A stretch of 64,000 nucleotides of DNA from Hyaloraphidium curvatum (taxonomy: Eukaryota; Monoblepharomycota; Hyaloraphidiomycetes; Hyaloraphidiales; Hyaloraphidiaceae). The notes beneath the pieces are model-generated. The model was not told the DNA's origin. It worked only from the letters and a program-made list of their open reading frames with translations, and searched no databases. This document shows positions 23,620 to 33,424 of the stretch, one piece after another; the stretch's first letter is position 1, and each line of letters opens with the position of its first letter. The stretch covers positions 372,001 through 436,000 of the forward strand of contig JAIVFI010000028.1 in NCBI GenBank assembly GCA_025558095.1. The letters run 5' to 3'. The position numbers and the translations under genes were made by a program.

Positions 23620-24436
23620 CGAGGCAGGGTTCGGTCGGAAGGCCAGTATGGGAACCCGTTCATTGTTGAGATGCCGAGCCAGGAGTGCCTTGCATCGCAG
23701 GGGAAAGCACCAGGGACAAAGTGATGACATGCATGGCCCTTCATGTGTCACAACATCATCAGCCCAACTCTACATACCTCCCTGGCTTGTCTGTATGCGA
23801 TCGATCACTGGCCAGTACCCTCTTGCAGTTCATGACCATGATTGGGCTCTCAAGAAGGGCAAGTTCAGGGAGATCAACACCCAGAAGCTCAAGGACAATG
23901 ACAAGCAAGCTACACTTCTGGAGGATGTGTGACATGACCTTTGGTCACATTGCACCGCACTGATCCGGGTGGAGAAGCACCGGAGGGACGTCCAGAAGCT
24001 GCTCTGCTCTACCCACGACCTGGAGGTGGAGACAGGCAGGCGCCAAGGACTTGAGGTGCAGCAGAGGATGTGCAAACATGACCCTGAGCACATTGGAGCG
24101 AGACAAACAACAATTTCTGTTCCACTGTTCAGCAAATGGAGAGCTGTTGAAGAGCGGAGCCAGAAGCTGCAGACCAGACTGGAAACATTGGACCGCGAGC
24201 GGGTGGAACATGGAGACCTGGCTCTGGGCTCTTAGCATCAAAGAGTTCGAGCCCACAATCAAAGTGAGGCGGCAAAAGGAGAAGGCCCTCCATTGCCAGC
24301 TTCCTCTGAAAGTCCATGAAGGACAGAAAACGGGGAAAATGAAAAAGATGCACGACGACAAACTTCAAATTAGCAGCAAACTGATAGGATAACAGCGGCC
24401 AAGCCAGAGGCTGGTCCGGGTCACAAATACGACTAT
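23620..24436 (+). mobile_element. Degenerate 3' part of a non-LTR retrotransposon (copy A)
   Basis: Translates in broken frames to the same C-terminal region as the copy at 29709-30690. Examples are the blocks around EVETGRRQGLEVQQR and METWLWALSIKEFEPTIK. Compared with that copy it lacks an internal segment after about 23855 and carries several frameshifts. It ends with GGTCACAAATACGACTATATTCTA, corresponding to the shared 3' end. Non-functional. Confidence 0.8.
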
Positions 24437-25187
24437 ATTCTATACATCTCAAAAGTCTCCAGCACTGCCGCGACCCTTGCTCCGGATAGCATTGTTGCTC
24501 AGATGCTCCTCCCAGGTACGTTTCTCTCCTTCTCCCATCCACCTTAATTTGCAGTAAAAGTTCCGGTGAAAGTACGCTTTTCTCGAGCTTGCGCTCGACA
24601 TTTTGGTACAGAATCTTTAGGCTGGTCCGGGTCGCGTTTTCCTAGTCACGCGCAGTGTGCTTTTCAGCTGGGAAAAGCAAGGGGAAGAAGAAACTCCAGG
24701 CGAAAGTGCAGGCTCAGTAAGAGATGGAAAAGCCAGAGAAAGAGCAACAAAAAGAAGCGCAACAAGAAGCCGGAGGAGAGCAGTTCAGACTCAGATATCT
24801 AGATCCGAGGGGAAGGTGGCGCGCAAAAGTCAAAACCCCCGGATGTACAGAAGAAGTCCCTTGTTTTGCGCATGAACATAAAGTTTAGGAATGCTTGGGC
24901 GCTAGTGCTAGTTTTGGTGGATGTGCAACAAGACCGAATTTTGTTGGCAAAGAGTTTGAGAAACCCACAATTTGAACTCGGGGTGAAATTGGAAAGGCCA
25001 ATTGAGATCACCACCGCCTATGGATCGGCTTTCCCTCAAGGAATTGTGTGTATGATGTGGCTCTTGGCTCTGTCCACCATCGGGCTCAGGAGAGGCAATG
25101 GGGCAGTGATGTTTCATTCCTTTTTCCCAGAAGCGCCCCGTGGAAGCTGTCTGGCACATGTGGTTTGAGGTCACGTGCCTCCCAACG
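24437..25187. other. Unassigned 750 bp inside the element island
   Basis: Contains short open frames on the plus strand (24566-24802 ends in a Lys/Arg/Ser-rich stretch; 24866-25168 is hydrophobic in parts). Neither resembles a known family, and base composition is less GC-rich than in the neighbouring host genes. No repeats matching the other elements were seen. Probably element debris or spacer. Confidence 0.4.
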
Positions 25188-26684
25188 TCAAGTGGGCGCC
25201 CTGCACGCCAAGTCCATGGTCAAGCCCACGCCTGCGGCCCGCAGCAGCGTCCATAGGCCCGCCAACACCGTGAAACCCCCGACCAGCAGCCCCCTGAGAG
25301 ACCCGAACGTCACGTGGGCCCCGAAGAACCTCGCCCTGGCTTCCTCCTGCCCCGCGAACAAGTTGAGCATCCCCACGTGCGCCGCGAGCAACCCGCGGAG
25401 CTGCTCCCGCCCGGCAGGAAGTGAGGCGGAAAGCACGAGGAGCTCCTGCGCAGCAGTGCGGTACTGTGCAGCAGCGCGCTCGGGCTGCTGGTTGCGGGCG
25501 GCGACGCCAACGGCGGCCAGGCCGAGCATCCAGAGGCAGAAGGCGGCTCCGGCTACGTAGGTTGCCGGGATGCAGGATCCGGCGGCGGCACAGATGATGG
25601 CGGCGAGCGCTTCCGTTCCAAGGGCGGAGAGCTCGACCCGGTTCGCTGCGGAAAGCTCGGAAGCGCCGGTGCGCCAAGCAGCCTGGAGCTGGCCGTGCAA
25701 AGAGACGTAGGGTTCCTGGTCTATGCGGGGGAGGACCGGTTCATATTCAGGATCCACAGAGGCGGTGGAGACCATGCGGGAATGCAGGTCCGCCAGGGCG
25801 AGGTTGACAACACGATGCCGGAGGCGGAGCTCGATATCGAGGGCACTGATGTTAAGGATGCCCCCGGTTCCGGGCACCTGCGCCTCTAGAAGCACAAAGA
25901 TCACGACCACGCAGACCGCGCACAGGGCTGTCGACCAGGCAGAATCCCACACTGATGGAGCTAGAGTGACTGCAGGTGTCCAGATCACCGAGATAAAGTA
26001 GGCAAATGTGACCAGGGGAAAGCCGATGGCCAGGAGCCCTAAAACAGAAGTCCGGCTCCGCAGGAGCAGACCGCGAGTGCAGACCGGGCACGGGCAGAGA
26101 TCGTCCCCTGGGTCATGGTCGAGCAAGGCTCCTGCGTCCCCGGCAGAGCTCTCCGGGTCGTCCTTGGTACCATCCCGGCCGCGATCCAGTCTTGCCAGCT
26201 GCACGTAACGTGCCAGCCCCGCAAATGGATGGGCGTCGATTGTCTTCTCCTCGCCGTGCCCCGCCTCGTCCCCGTCCCGCACGGCCCACATGCGCATGCC
26301 GGTAGTGAACATAGGCAGAGTCCAGCCGGCCGTCCTGATTATGTGCGCGGCTTGGGCTGCGGCCAGGTTCCGGGTGCCGAACAGCGACAGGCCATAGACC
26401 CACAGGAATGCGAACAAAGTCAGCTGAAAAGCGTCGTACGCCAGCCGTACGGCCAGGCGCCCGTTCACGCCGCGAAGCACCTCGGCGACTGCCAACAGCG
26501 TGCCAAGCGGGGGAACCACGTCTAACGCGGCGCGGAGCGCGCGAATCGTCAGCGGCCGGGCAACGCGTCCTGCTTCGGCCGCCTCCTTTTCGGCGCTTGA
26601 GGCGCAGAGCCACGGCGCCGCGTCGGGCACGCGCTGTCCGGGAGCCGGGAAGAGCGCGAGCTGCCCCGCCGGCGAGAACACCAT
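25188..26684 (-). CDS. Multi-pass membrane protein of unknown function
   Basis: Uninterrupted 498-residue frame, first in-frame ATG at 26684; the frame extends upstream only to a GTG. I do not recognise the family. Hydrophobic segments suggest about six membrane spans: two early ones (around LRAALDVVPPLGTLLAVAEV and LTLFAFLWVYGLSLF), two in the middle (SVLGLLAIGFPLVTFAYFIS and ALCAVCVVVIFVLL), one long Ala-rich pair near residues 370-410, and one near the C-terminus. A short Cys-containing loop (LCPCPVCTRG) lies before the third span. It is GC-rich like host genes and intact, although surrounded by broken elements. It could be a host gene overrun by insertions, or cargo of an element. No function is proposed. 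Confidence 0.6.
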   Translation of the reverse strand: MVFSPAGQLALFPAPGQRVPDAAPWLCASSAEKEAAEAGRVARPLTIRALRAALDVVPPLGTLLAVAEVLRGVNGRLAVRLAYDAFQLTLFAFLWVYGLSLFGTRNLAAAQAAHIIRTAGWTLPMFTTGMRMWAVRDGDEAGHGEEKTIDAHPFAGLARYVQLARLDRGRDGTKDDPESSAGDAGALLDHDPGDDLCPCPVCTRGLLLRSRTSVLGLLAIGFPLVTFAYFISVIWTPAVTLAPSVWDSAWSTALCAVCVVVIFVLLEAQVPGTGGILNISALDIELRLRHRVVNLALADLHSRMVSTASVDPEYEPVLPRIDQEPYVSLHGQLQAAWRTGASELSAANRVELSALGTEALAAIICAAAGSCIPATYVAGAAFCLWMLGLAAVGVAARNQQPERAAAQYRTAAQELLVLSASLPAGREQLRGLLAAHVGMLNLFAGQEEARARFFGAHVTFGSLRGLLVGGFTVLAGLWTLLRAAGVGLTMDLACRAPT

Positions 26685-26814
26685 CGCCTCTGTCTGCCGC
26701 GGCAGTGGATGCACCCGCGGGCCAGACTCCCCAGCAACGTTTCAACCTTTTCCATCTTTCGGAAGGTCCTTTGATTGAACAGGAAGAACAATGTCTAAGC
26801 AAGAAGCTGAACCC

Positions 26815-27055
26815 CATGCTCAATGTGCTGAAGTCGCTGGCCGAACACGGGGCCGCGACCGCGCAAGAGCGTGCCGAGCTCCTCCAACTGGGCCGCTCCA
26901 TCGCCGAACACTGCAAGACGAGCCAGGGAACGATCCTGGCGGACCAGATGCTGACTTGGGAAGGCGCGGCGCTTGGTGGGAAGCTTGCCGACAAGGCACG
27001 GCTCAAAAGACTCGATCGCAGGGAGGCGGCAAAGGCGGGAATCGTATGCGGGTGA
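26815..27055 (+). CDS. Small ORF of unknown function
   Basis: About 79 residues, with helix-forming composition (LNVLKSLAEHGAATAQERAE), ending at 27055. The frame is open much further upstream but there it lies antisense to the membrane-protein gene. A second overlapping frame from 26791 is less protein-like. There is no recognised domain. It may be a fragment of a larger lost gene or a chance frame. Confidence 0.25.
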
Positions 27056-27080
27056 AGTGACGTATCGACGCATCACCTCG

Positions 27081-27700
27081 CTACACCATGCCCGCCGCCT
27101 CTTCCAAAGCCCGGAGCGCGGTTGACGGCAGGACGGATCCGTCCTCTGACCGGAACTTGGACATCACTCGCTTGCCTGCAAGAAGCTTCTTGCGAGCTCT
27201 GAGCATGGCGACAGCGGTGACGCGCGTCTGCGGCACGTCGATCGGCCCGTCCGCCGGCCGCCGATACTCTTTTTGTTTGGCTGTGGTGTGCTGGAGCGCC
27301 CGGGCGGTCTCCGCGTACGCTTGCGACGCATGGGCGTGCCCCTGTGATCGCTGAAGGAGCTCCGCTGCCCACGTGGCGCACAGGTCACGAAGGTCCGTCG
27401 AGCACAACGGCACCTGTACGAAGCGATGAAAGACGTCCTGGAGGTACTTTGTGAGCGGCGCTTGGGTGAACAGTTGTTGGTGCTACGTTTCGAACAGGTA
27501 TGTCCCCGGGAGGTACCGCAACGCAAAGGTCAACACCTGCTTGATGTGGGGACTTTCCAACGGGATCGTCTGCCTTCCGTGGTACGCCACGTTCTTGCCC
27601 GAGTGACGAATAAGGGTTGGAATGTGTTGAAATAGACCTCTACTGCCCACAAATAAAAAACCGGCATACAGACGGATCCTTGCTCCCCTTTGTCGTCGTT
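27081..27700 (-). pseudogene. Decayed ORF resembling the C-terminus of a tyrosine recombinase
   Basis: One frame is open across this stretch except for a single TAG at about 27483. The C-terminal part has a pattern typical of tyrosine recombinases: an Arg in STDLRDLCATWAAELL, then a His in LQHTTAKQ, followed by Tyr in EYRRP. Upstream lies RHSGKNVAYHGRQTIPL. Eukaryotic Crypton and DIRS elements use such enzymes. The in-frame stop and lack of a clear N-terminus suggest a remnant. The family call rests on pattern only. Confidence 0.4.
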
Positions 27701-27712
27701 GCTGGGTCGGTT

Positions 27713-27850
27713 TCATGGCAGAACCACGCTGCCCTGGACGTTGCCCTGGACACTTCCAAATGTCGTGATCGGCTTGAGACCTCGAGAAGTCTGGCTGCCA
27801 TGCTGCCTTTGAAGTTGCCCTGGACGTTGCCCTGGGCGCTTCCAAACTGA
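27713..27850. repeat. Imperfect duplication of a GTTGCCCTGGA-containing unit
   Basis: Two blocks of the form CTGGACGTTGCCCTGG followed by a CTTCCAAA-type end occur at about 27730-27762 and 27815-27848. The first block ends ACACTTCCAAA and the second GCGCTTCCAAA. They look like a local segmental duplication; they also give the repeated SRATSRA-like peptides in the antisense frame. Confidence 0.5.
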
Positions 27851-28162
27851 CGCCAGTGACGCGTCCCCAAGCCCGTCTGCCCGCCCTTGAGCCGAGGTCC
27901 ACGCCGCATGTATCGATGACCGGTTTATGACCTGCTTCCACTGGATGGCATTCGCACGGGAACTGGGCATGGGCCACCACTTGCTTCAGCCAACGAGGTT
28001 CGAACGGGAGCCTAGTTACAAACAGCGGGCTGGTGCTGTACAGGTGCGTCGGCCCCATAACTCGACTTGACCGCACTGCGAAGATCCGGGCCAAGCTGGG
28101 CCTAATTCGGCTCTAGCCGGACGCGCAGTTGCGTGTCGCTGACCCCTTTCACCGCCAGCGGC

Positions 28163-28409
28163 TAGAATAGAATAGTATTGGTGACCCGGACCTGCCCCTG
28201 GCTTGGCCGCTGTTACACCATGAGTTTGCTGCTAATTGCAAAGTTCATCGTGGTCGTGTGTCTTTTTCATTTTCCCAGTTTTCCTGTCCTTCATGGACTT
28301 TGAGATGAAGCTGGCAATGGAGTTGAGGGCCTTCTCCTTCTGCCGCCTTGCTTTGATTGTGGGCTCGAACTCCTTGATGCTAAGAGCCCAGAGCCAGGTC
28401 TCCATGTTC
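28163..28409 (-). mobile_element. Non-LTR retrotransposon 3' end (copy B)
   Basis: About 245 bp that match 29711-29949 almost base for base (I count only a few differences), so both are recent. On the minus strand the copy reads through the conserved ORF end and finishes in GGTCACCAATACTATTCTATTC. It is cut abruptly at 28409, where unrelated sequence begins. Confidence 0.85.
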
Positions 28410-28868
28410 AACCTCGTGCGACCAGCTGCAAAGGAGAACAAGCCGCACTGCAAGCCCGTGCCGTGCGACTTCCACTTCCTCGCAATAATGCGAAACCTCT
28501 ACGACGAGCCCTGGGTCAAGGAGGCAATGCAAGAGTACGAGCAACTTCAAGCTGGATCCGACAAGTGCAACCGGCTCATCCAGATCATGGCAGCGGCGAA
28601 CAAGGTCGCGAAGAAGAAGTACGACAAGGTCAGCGTACACGAAGAGGCGGACAAGTTCCTCAACGGCTTTGCGGACTCGGCAGAGAGGGCCGAGATCGAT
28701 CGGAAGCTGTATCGCCGAGCTGCGATCCCTCATGGAGAACGACGAGTGGAAGAAGGAGTACCAGGGGAAGACGCCGGAGCTGGAGAAGGAGCGGAAGAAG
28801 TTGGAGAAGAGGATGCGGAGGGTTGCTGAGCGAGAGAACTCCAAGCTGCTAGAGCGACTCTTCAGGAA
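28410..28868 (+). pseudogene. Fragment of a charged coiled-coil protein with a frameshift
   Basis: Open from the junction with copy B. The first ~100 codons include MAAANKVAKKKYDKVS. The reading then continues in another frame from about 28708 with ENDEWKKEYQGKTPELEKE and KKLEKRMRRVAEREN, a Glu/Lys-rich coiled coil. A single-base change would join them. It has no start codon of its own and runs into the repeat block at 28894. It may be the ORF1-like part of another element. Confidence 0.45.
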
Positions 28869-28893
28869 CTGCACGGTTCATTTGCGCGCTCGG

Positions 28894-28991
28894 AAAAGCC
28901 TGGGGGTGACCGGGTTTTTGGAGGCTTCTGGGCGCGACTGATTTTGCATGGGCACAACCGGATTTACTGGGCGTGACCGGTTAATCCTGGG
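28894..28991 (+). repeat. Dispersed copies of the TGGGCGTGACCGG 13-mer
   Basis: Variants occur at about 28899 (TGGGGGTGACCGG), 28928 (TGGGCGCGACTGA), 28950 (TGGGCACAACCGG) and 28969 (TGGGCGTGACCGG), roughly every 20-30 bp. The same unit makes up the array at 33095-33375. Confidence 0.75.
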
Positions 28992-29017
28992 CTATTCTAT
29001 TCTATTCTATTCTATCC
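28991..29017 (+). repeat. (TATTC)n microsatellite
   Basis: Five to six perfect tandem copies of TATTC. The same pentamer is the tail of the non-LTR retrotransposon copies nearby, so this may be the tail of a plus-strand insertion whose body has been lost or replaced. Confidence 0.9.
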
Positions 29018-29029
29018 ACATCACTGAAA

Positions 29030-29640
29030 TGCCCATGTTTGGAGGCACCCACATCAAGGCCTGCGGTGACTTTTACCAGCTACCGCCCGTGGGGGCCACC
29101 TCATTGGCCAAAGCGGCACCTGCAGAGCAAGGGAAATCGCTCGCCCTGGTTCAGGGCCGTCTTCTGTGGGTGTCCTTCTTTGCAGATTGCACAGCTCTGC
29201 GGCAGAATTGCCGGTCACAGGATCCCAGACTCACGGGCCTTCTGGAAGCCATGCCCACTGTCCCAAAACCGGGAGCCACGAGAAACAACGTGACTGACCA
29301 CCAAGTTGACCTTGTCAATGGCCAAGCACTTGGGCTCGCAAGATACCCTGCCCCGCATCCGCGAGAAGGAAGACTGATACGCGTGTCAGACGAACGTTAT
29401 TACCGTGACTTCAGCGTGCTCACGTACACCAACCTTGCCAAGGAGGCGTTTGCCATGGACGGAGTGTTTGCATTTGTGACATTGCTTGATGGTGTTCCTG
29501 GTCAAAGCTATGGACAAGCCCTACGAAGACCACCCGGCGTTCACTCCCGTGGAAGAGCTCCGCCTTCTTGCAGTGTCGGATTGTCGGATGGTGATCTTGG
29601 CTACCACTTGGTTTTTTTGCCTTTGGGTTGCCTTTGGTGA
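29030..29640 (+). pseudogene. Pif1-family helicase fragment
   Basis: The frame from 29040 contains GGTHIKACGDFYQLPPVG, the Walker-B/motif II region of Pif1-like helicases, then an LRQNCRSQD arginine motif and a LTYTNLAKEAFAMDG-type segment. The Walker A and C-terminal motifs are absent, so it is truncated on both sides. Such domains occur in Helitron replicases and in giant-virus or host helicases. The fragmentary state among other elements favours an element origin. Confidence 0.7.
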
Positions 29641-29708
29641 TTGGGCATCGGTATTTCCTGCGTGCCAATTTGGCCACCTCTGTGGGGGCCACCAATGAAG
29701 AATAGTAG

Positions 29709-30690
29709 AAGAATAGTATTGGTGACCCGGACCTGCCCCTGGCTTGGCCGCTGTTACACCATGAGTTTGCTGCTAATTGCAAAGTTCATCGTCGTCGTGT
29801 GTCTTTTTCATTTTCCCAGTTTTCCTGTCCTTCATGGACTTTGAGATGAAGCTGGCAATGGAGTTGAGGGCCTTCTCCTTCTGCCGCCTCGCTTTGATCG
29901 TGGGCTCGAACTCCTTGATGCTAAGAGCCCAGAGCCAGGTCTCCATGTTCCACTCGCGGCCTAGTGCTTCCAATCTAGTCTGCAGCTTCTGGCGACGCTC
30001 CGCATTTGCTGAACAGTGAAACAGAAAGTGTTGTTCGTCTCCAATGTGCTCAGGGTCATGCTTGCACGTTCTCTGCTGCACCTCAAGTCCTTGGTGCCTG
30101 CCTGTCTCCACCTCCAGGTCGTGGGTAGAGCACAGCAACTTTTGGACATCCCTCCGGTGCTTCTCCACCCGGATCAGGGATGGTCTGATGTGGCCAAAGG
30201 TCATGTCACACATCCTCCAAAAGTGCAGTTTGTCGTTGTCCTTGAGCCTCTGGGCATTGACCTCCCTGAACTTGCCCTTCACAAGATTCTCCACAGTCTC
30301 CTTGGGCCATGAGAAAGTGTCCTTCTCCCACATCTCCTTCCCATCTTCGCCGCCATAGTATACAAGTAGTTCCCTCAGGAAGGCAGCCCAGTTCCAGGAC
30401 CCCTTCAGTGCCTCGATCTTGAGCTCTTTGTAAAGTAGGTACAGCGCAGGATCCGCTGTTTTGATGTGCATGAGGAACTTGAGTGCCGACTCGTGGTCAT
30501 GAACTGCAAGGGGGTACTGGCCAGTGATCGCATACAGACAGGCCAGGGAGGTAGACTTGGGCAGATGAGTGACGGCACGAAGAGCCATGCATGTCACTTT
30601 GTCCCTACAGTCCGGTGCGGGGTACTTGGGCGGGAAATTTACAAACAAAGCTTCGACTCGTTCCCCACACACCAATTACACGGTTTCGCC
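29709..30690 (-). mobile_element. Non-LTR retrotransposon C-terminal region and 3' end (copy C)
   Basis: The best preserved 3' part. A 300-codon frame (30675-29773) covers the post-reverse-transcriptase region, with a HFLFHCSANAERRQK block and the ending KTGKMKKTHDD. It closes with GGTCACCAATACTATTC on the minus strand. The 5' side is cut at about 30690, where the DDE transposase frame ends. The reverse transcriptase itself is preserved only at 33425-34806. Confidence 0.85.
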
Positions 30691-32010
30691 TAGAAATCCT
30701 GCCGGGACGCGTACAATAGAGCCTCCTCCACGGCACTGGGCATGGGATTGCGCCCAGCCTGGATTTCCGCCCAGGCGTCGGCGTTCATTGCCAACGCCAG
30801 AGCGACCTCCGCGTCGAACTCCTCGTCCAGCGCTTCCTGAACCGTCACAGCCAATTCGTCGTTGTTATCCTCATCGTCCTCGTCCGTGATGGGCCGGACA
30901 GCGTCCCCGGAATCGTCGTCGTCGCTCTCGAGCTCGTTGTCGATGACCATCTGCGCGGTCCGGAAAGAGCGACTGCGAGGCTCCGGAGGCACCGGGGATG
31001 CCTCCTCTTCCTCGTCCTCGTCGACGTGAATGACCATGGTCGCGTCCTGGCGGCGGTATTTGTCCTCCTCCTTCTCAGCATGGATGACAAGCTTCTCCCA
31101 CGCGGCGGCGTCCACCAGAGCAAACCCCTCCTCCAGAAGGACCTTGACGTCAGTGAACTTGCGCGAATCGTTGTTCTCAGCAACGTGGTTCTTTGCACGG
31201 GCCCATGCAAGCTCGATGGGGTTGAGTTTGGGGTGATATGGGGGGAGGAAGTGGAGGTAGATGTCGAACTCTAGCGCCAGCTTGTCAATGAAGCGTTCCG
31301 GCTGGTATCCGAGCTCCTGTAGCAGCTTGCGAAGCTCCTTGACGGAAAAGCCGCCTCCGGCCTTCGTTTTGCGCGCCGTGAGCTGCTCCATTGTGTACCA
31401 AGTGGTGCCCATGTCCACAATAGTCTTGGCGAGATCTGCCTTCTTGGTCAGCTGCGAAATGCGTTTCTGACCATCCACAGGTGCAATATGATACGCAGCG
31501 TTGTCCATGTGAACGTGGATCTCCCCTTCCAGGTTCTTTTCGCGCATCTTTTTGAATGCACCCCTCGCCCACTCCTCAAAGTGCCTCGCATTCATGGATC
31601 CGTGGTAGTCTGCCAGCTTGTGATCACCCTGGAACACTTTGGGAGGCTCGAGCCATCCGTATCTCGATCCGCAGCCGATGATGCACCACCGCTTTCCGTA
31701 CCCGTCCGGGTGGGGAAGTTCGTCGCCGGGACGATACCAGGTGAAGTTGCTGACGTGATTCTGATGAACGTACGATTCATCGAGCCAGTACTGGGGTGCA
31801 GATTCAGCAGGAGCTCAGAACAGCATGGAGGGGGGGACTTACCGAGATGACTTTCTTGTCCGACTCCTTCTCCACCTTTCTGATCCGATACCGCTCTCGC
31901 AGGTACTCATACCGCCGCGCATGGATGTTTGGAGTCATGACAACGACCTTGGCGAAGATCGTAGGACAGCGGTTCTCCAGGCTTCCTGTTGAGATCTGCC
32001 GGGATTCCAA
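30690..32010 (-). CDS. Tc1/mariner-superfamily DDE transposase, probably 5' incomplete
   Basis: Cut-and-paste transposase. Exon 31790-30690 follows a 52-nt intron (31791-31842) from an exon that ends KVEKESDKKVIS. The acidic triad is present: YWLDESYVHQNH, VHMDNAAYH and HPKLNPIELAWARAK. Between the second Asp and the Glu lie about 96 residues, far more than the usual 34, because of an inserted helical segment. A 69-residue acidic tail ends the protein. The frame opens at about 32010 on a TTG, so its true start lies elsewhere, perhaps in the overlapping zinc-knuckle frame upstream. A one-base shift near 31958 would fuse the two. Whether it is active is unclear. Confidence 0.75.
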
Positions 32011-32554
32011 GCATCCTGAGGTTCTCCTCAGTGGTCAGAGTCCTCCCAAAGCGGAGCAGGCCCGGCAATCGCTGTGGACAGTAGCTCTTTGCGTGGCCTT
32101 TGCCGCAGCAATGGTCGCAAGTGATCCGCTGGGGGCACGTCGTGATGTAATGTCCTTCCTGCGTACAGTGGCGGCACCGACGCTCCCCAGAGCCAGGAAC
32201 ATCCTTGTAGCCGTCCACCTCGCGCTGGGATGCCGCGCGGGGCGTCCTGCGGCCCTCGGCCTGGTTGTGCCCGCCAGGGGTGTTCTCGGCGCCCCGAGCG
32301 CGCCTCTGCTCAACAAAAGCTGCTCCATCTTCCATGGCAAGCCCATCGGCGGTCTTGCGTCGCTTCGCGACCGGTGATTCGCGGATGGCGGTCGTGGCGC
32401 TGGTCGAGGTAGTCGAGCTGTCCCCCAGGGAGAACCTTCCGCGGCCATCCCGGGCACGGTCGGCCCCGCCGAGCATGCCAAAGACAGCTAGGAGGACGAT
32501 TAGGACGATCCCGCCGGCCAGAAGTGGGCCCAACCAGCCGCGACTCTCGGCCAT
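31907..32554 (-). CDS. Zinc-knuckle ORF with N-terminal hydrophobic segment, upstream of the DDE transposase
   Basis: 215 codons from an ATG at 32554. Two CCHC knuckles are clear: CRHCTQEGHYITTC and CDHCCGKGHAKSYC, as in nucleic-acid-binding parts of transposon and Gag proteins. Unexpectedly, residues 8-30 (around LLAGGIVLIVLLAVFGML) form a strong membrane-type helix. The end of the frame overlaps the first transposase exon in another phase, so the two may be one protein interrupted by a frameshift or an unseen intron. Confidence 0.6.
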   Translation of the reverse strand: MAESRGWLGPLLAGGIVLIVLLAVFGMLGGADRARDGRGRFSLGDSSTTSTSATTAIRESPVAKRRKTADGLAMEDGAAFVEQRRARGAENTPGGHNQAEGRRTPRAASQREVDGYKDVPGSGERRCRHCTQEGHYITTCPQRITCDHCCGKGHAKSYCPQRLPGLLRFGRTLTTEENLRMLGIPADLNRKPGEPLSYDLRQGRCHDSKHPCAAV

Positions 32555-32828
32555 GGCGGCGATGGAGTGTCTCCAATTGCGGCCATTCTGGGGGTAGAGG
32601 GCGGTGGGCTAAGGCCAGGGACCCCGCGGGATTGACTATTTGTTAGGGGAACTGGGTCCTGGCCGATTTTCAGGCCTTAGCTGTGGTTAAATTTCCCTAA
32701 GCCCGAATCTAACTTCAACTCGGCGACCCACGCCAAAATGCTTCCCACCACAGATAAGGGCCAAAAATCCCGGAAAAGCAGGGCACTGCCTACATCTTGC
32801 AGCTCACGAAACGGCAAATTCATGGCAT
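32555..32828. other. Non-coding 5' flank of the zinc-knuckle/DDE element
   Basis: No ORF or known repeat seen. AT content rises compared with the frame downstream of it. It may contain the element's promoter and terminus; no inverted terminal repeat partner was identified near 30690. Confidence 0.4.
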
Positions 32829-33068
32829 TCAAATTGTGTGTGGGGTGGCGAGTTGAAGCTCCCGCTCATCTTTGTAATTCAGTACTGTAGTGCTTTCCCC
32901 GGCAAGGTACTCCTCCTTCGGCATCTCAACAATGAACGGGTTCCCATATTGGCCCACTGCCTTGACCTTTGTGTTGTAGAGCTTGAGCTGGAGGTCAGGA
33001 CTCATCCCAGGCTGCTCCCTGATGTCACGGAGCCAGAGCCCATAAGCAGCATTCATCTTGGCCTCTCT
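32829..33068 (-). mobile_element. Non-LTR retrotransposon internal fragment (copy D)
   Basis: Minus-strand frame reads NAAYGLWLRDIREQPG onward through LQLKLYNTKVKAVGQYGNPF, identical in sequence to the stretch at 34684-34800, then continues into EMPKEEYLAGEST. About 240 bp, truncated on both sides. Confidence 0.85.
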
Positions 33069-33094
33069 AGAAAAATCATTTACGCAACCGAAAA

Positions 33095-33375
33095 GTCCTG
33101 GGCGCGACCGGCTACAGCCGTTTTGCTCCTGTGCGTGACCCGCTATTTCCCTTGCGCGACTTTTGCCTCATGGGCGTGACCGGAAAATTGAAAGTGATCA
33201 TTGAGTCCCGCCGCGCGCTTTTATCAGGGGCTGGGGAGCGTTTCCGATTATGTGGGGACGGTCACGGGCTATGGGGCCGGTCGCGCCCAGGAATACAGGG
33301 TCACGCCCAGGAATGCCGGTCACGCCCATGAGCTACCGGTCACGCCCAAAATCCGAAAAAGACCGGTCACCCCCA
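33095..33375. repeat. Head-to-head array of a 13-bp unit (TGGGCGTGACCGG)
   Basis: The left half carries the unit in plus orientation at about 33098, 33129 and 33170 (variants TGGGCGCGACCGG, TGTGCGTGACCCG, TGGGCGTGACCGG). The right half carries its complement, CCGGTCACGCCCA, at about 33277, 33294, 33315, 33332 and 33361 with small changes. About 80 bp of single-copy DNA lies between. The layout could fold into a cruciform-like structure. Confidence 0.75.
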
Positions 33376-33424
33376 GTAAATTAAGGGCGCGTAAATAGGG
33401 AATGCCTCTTCAGGCGAGAGCCTA

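Noticed and set aside
27483-28094. The 203-codon minus-strand frame as an intact gene
   Set aside because: It ends at a TAG in the middle of the recombinase-like region and its first half is made of the local DNA duplication; better seen as part of a pseudogene.
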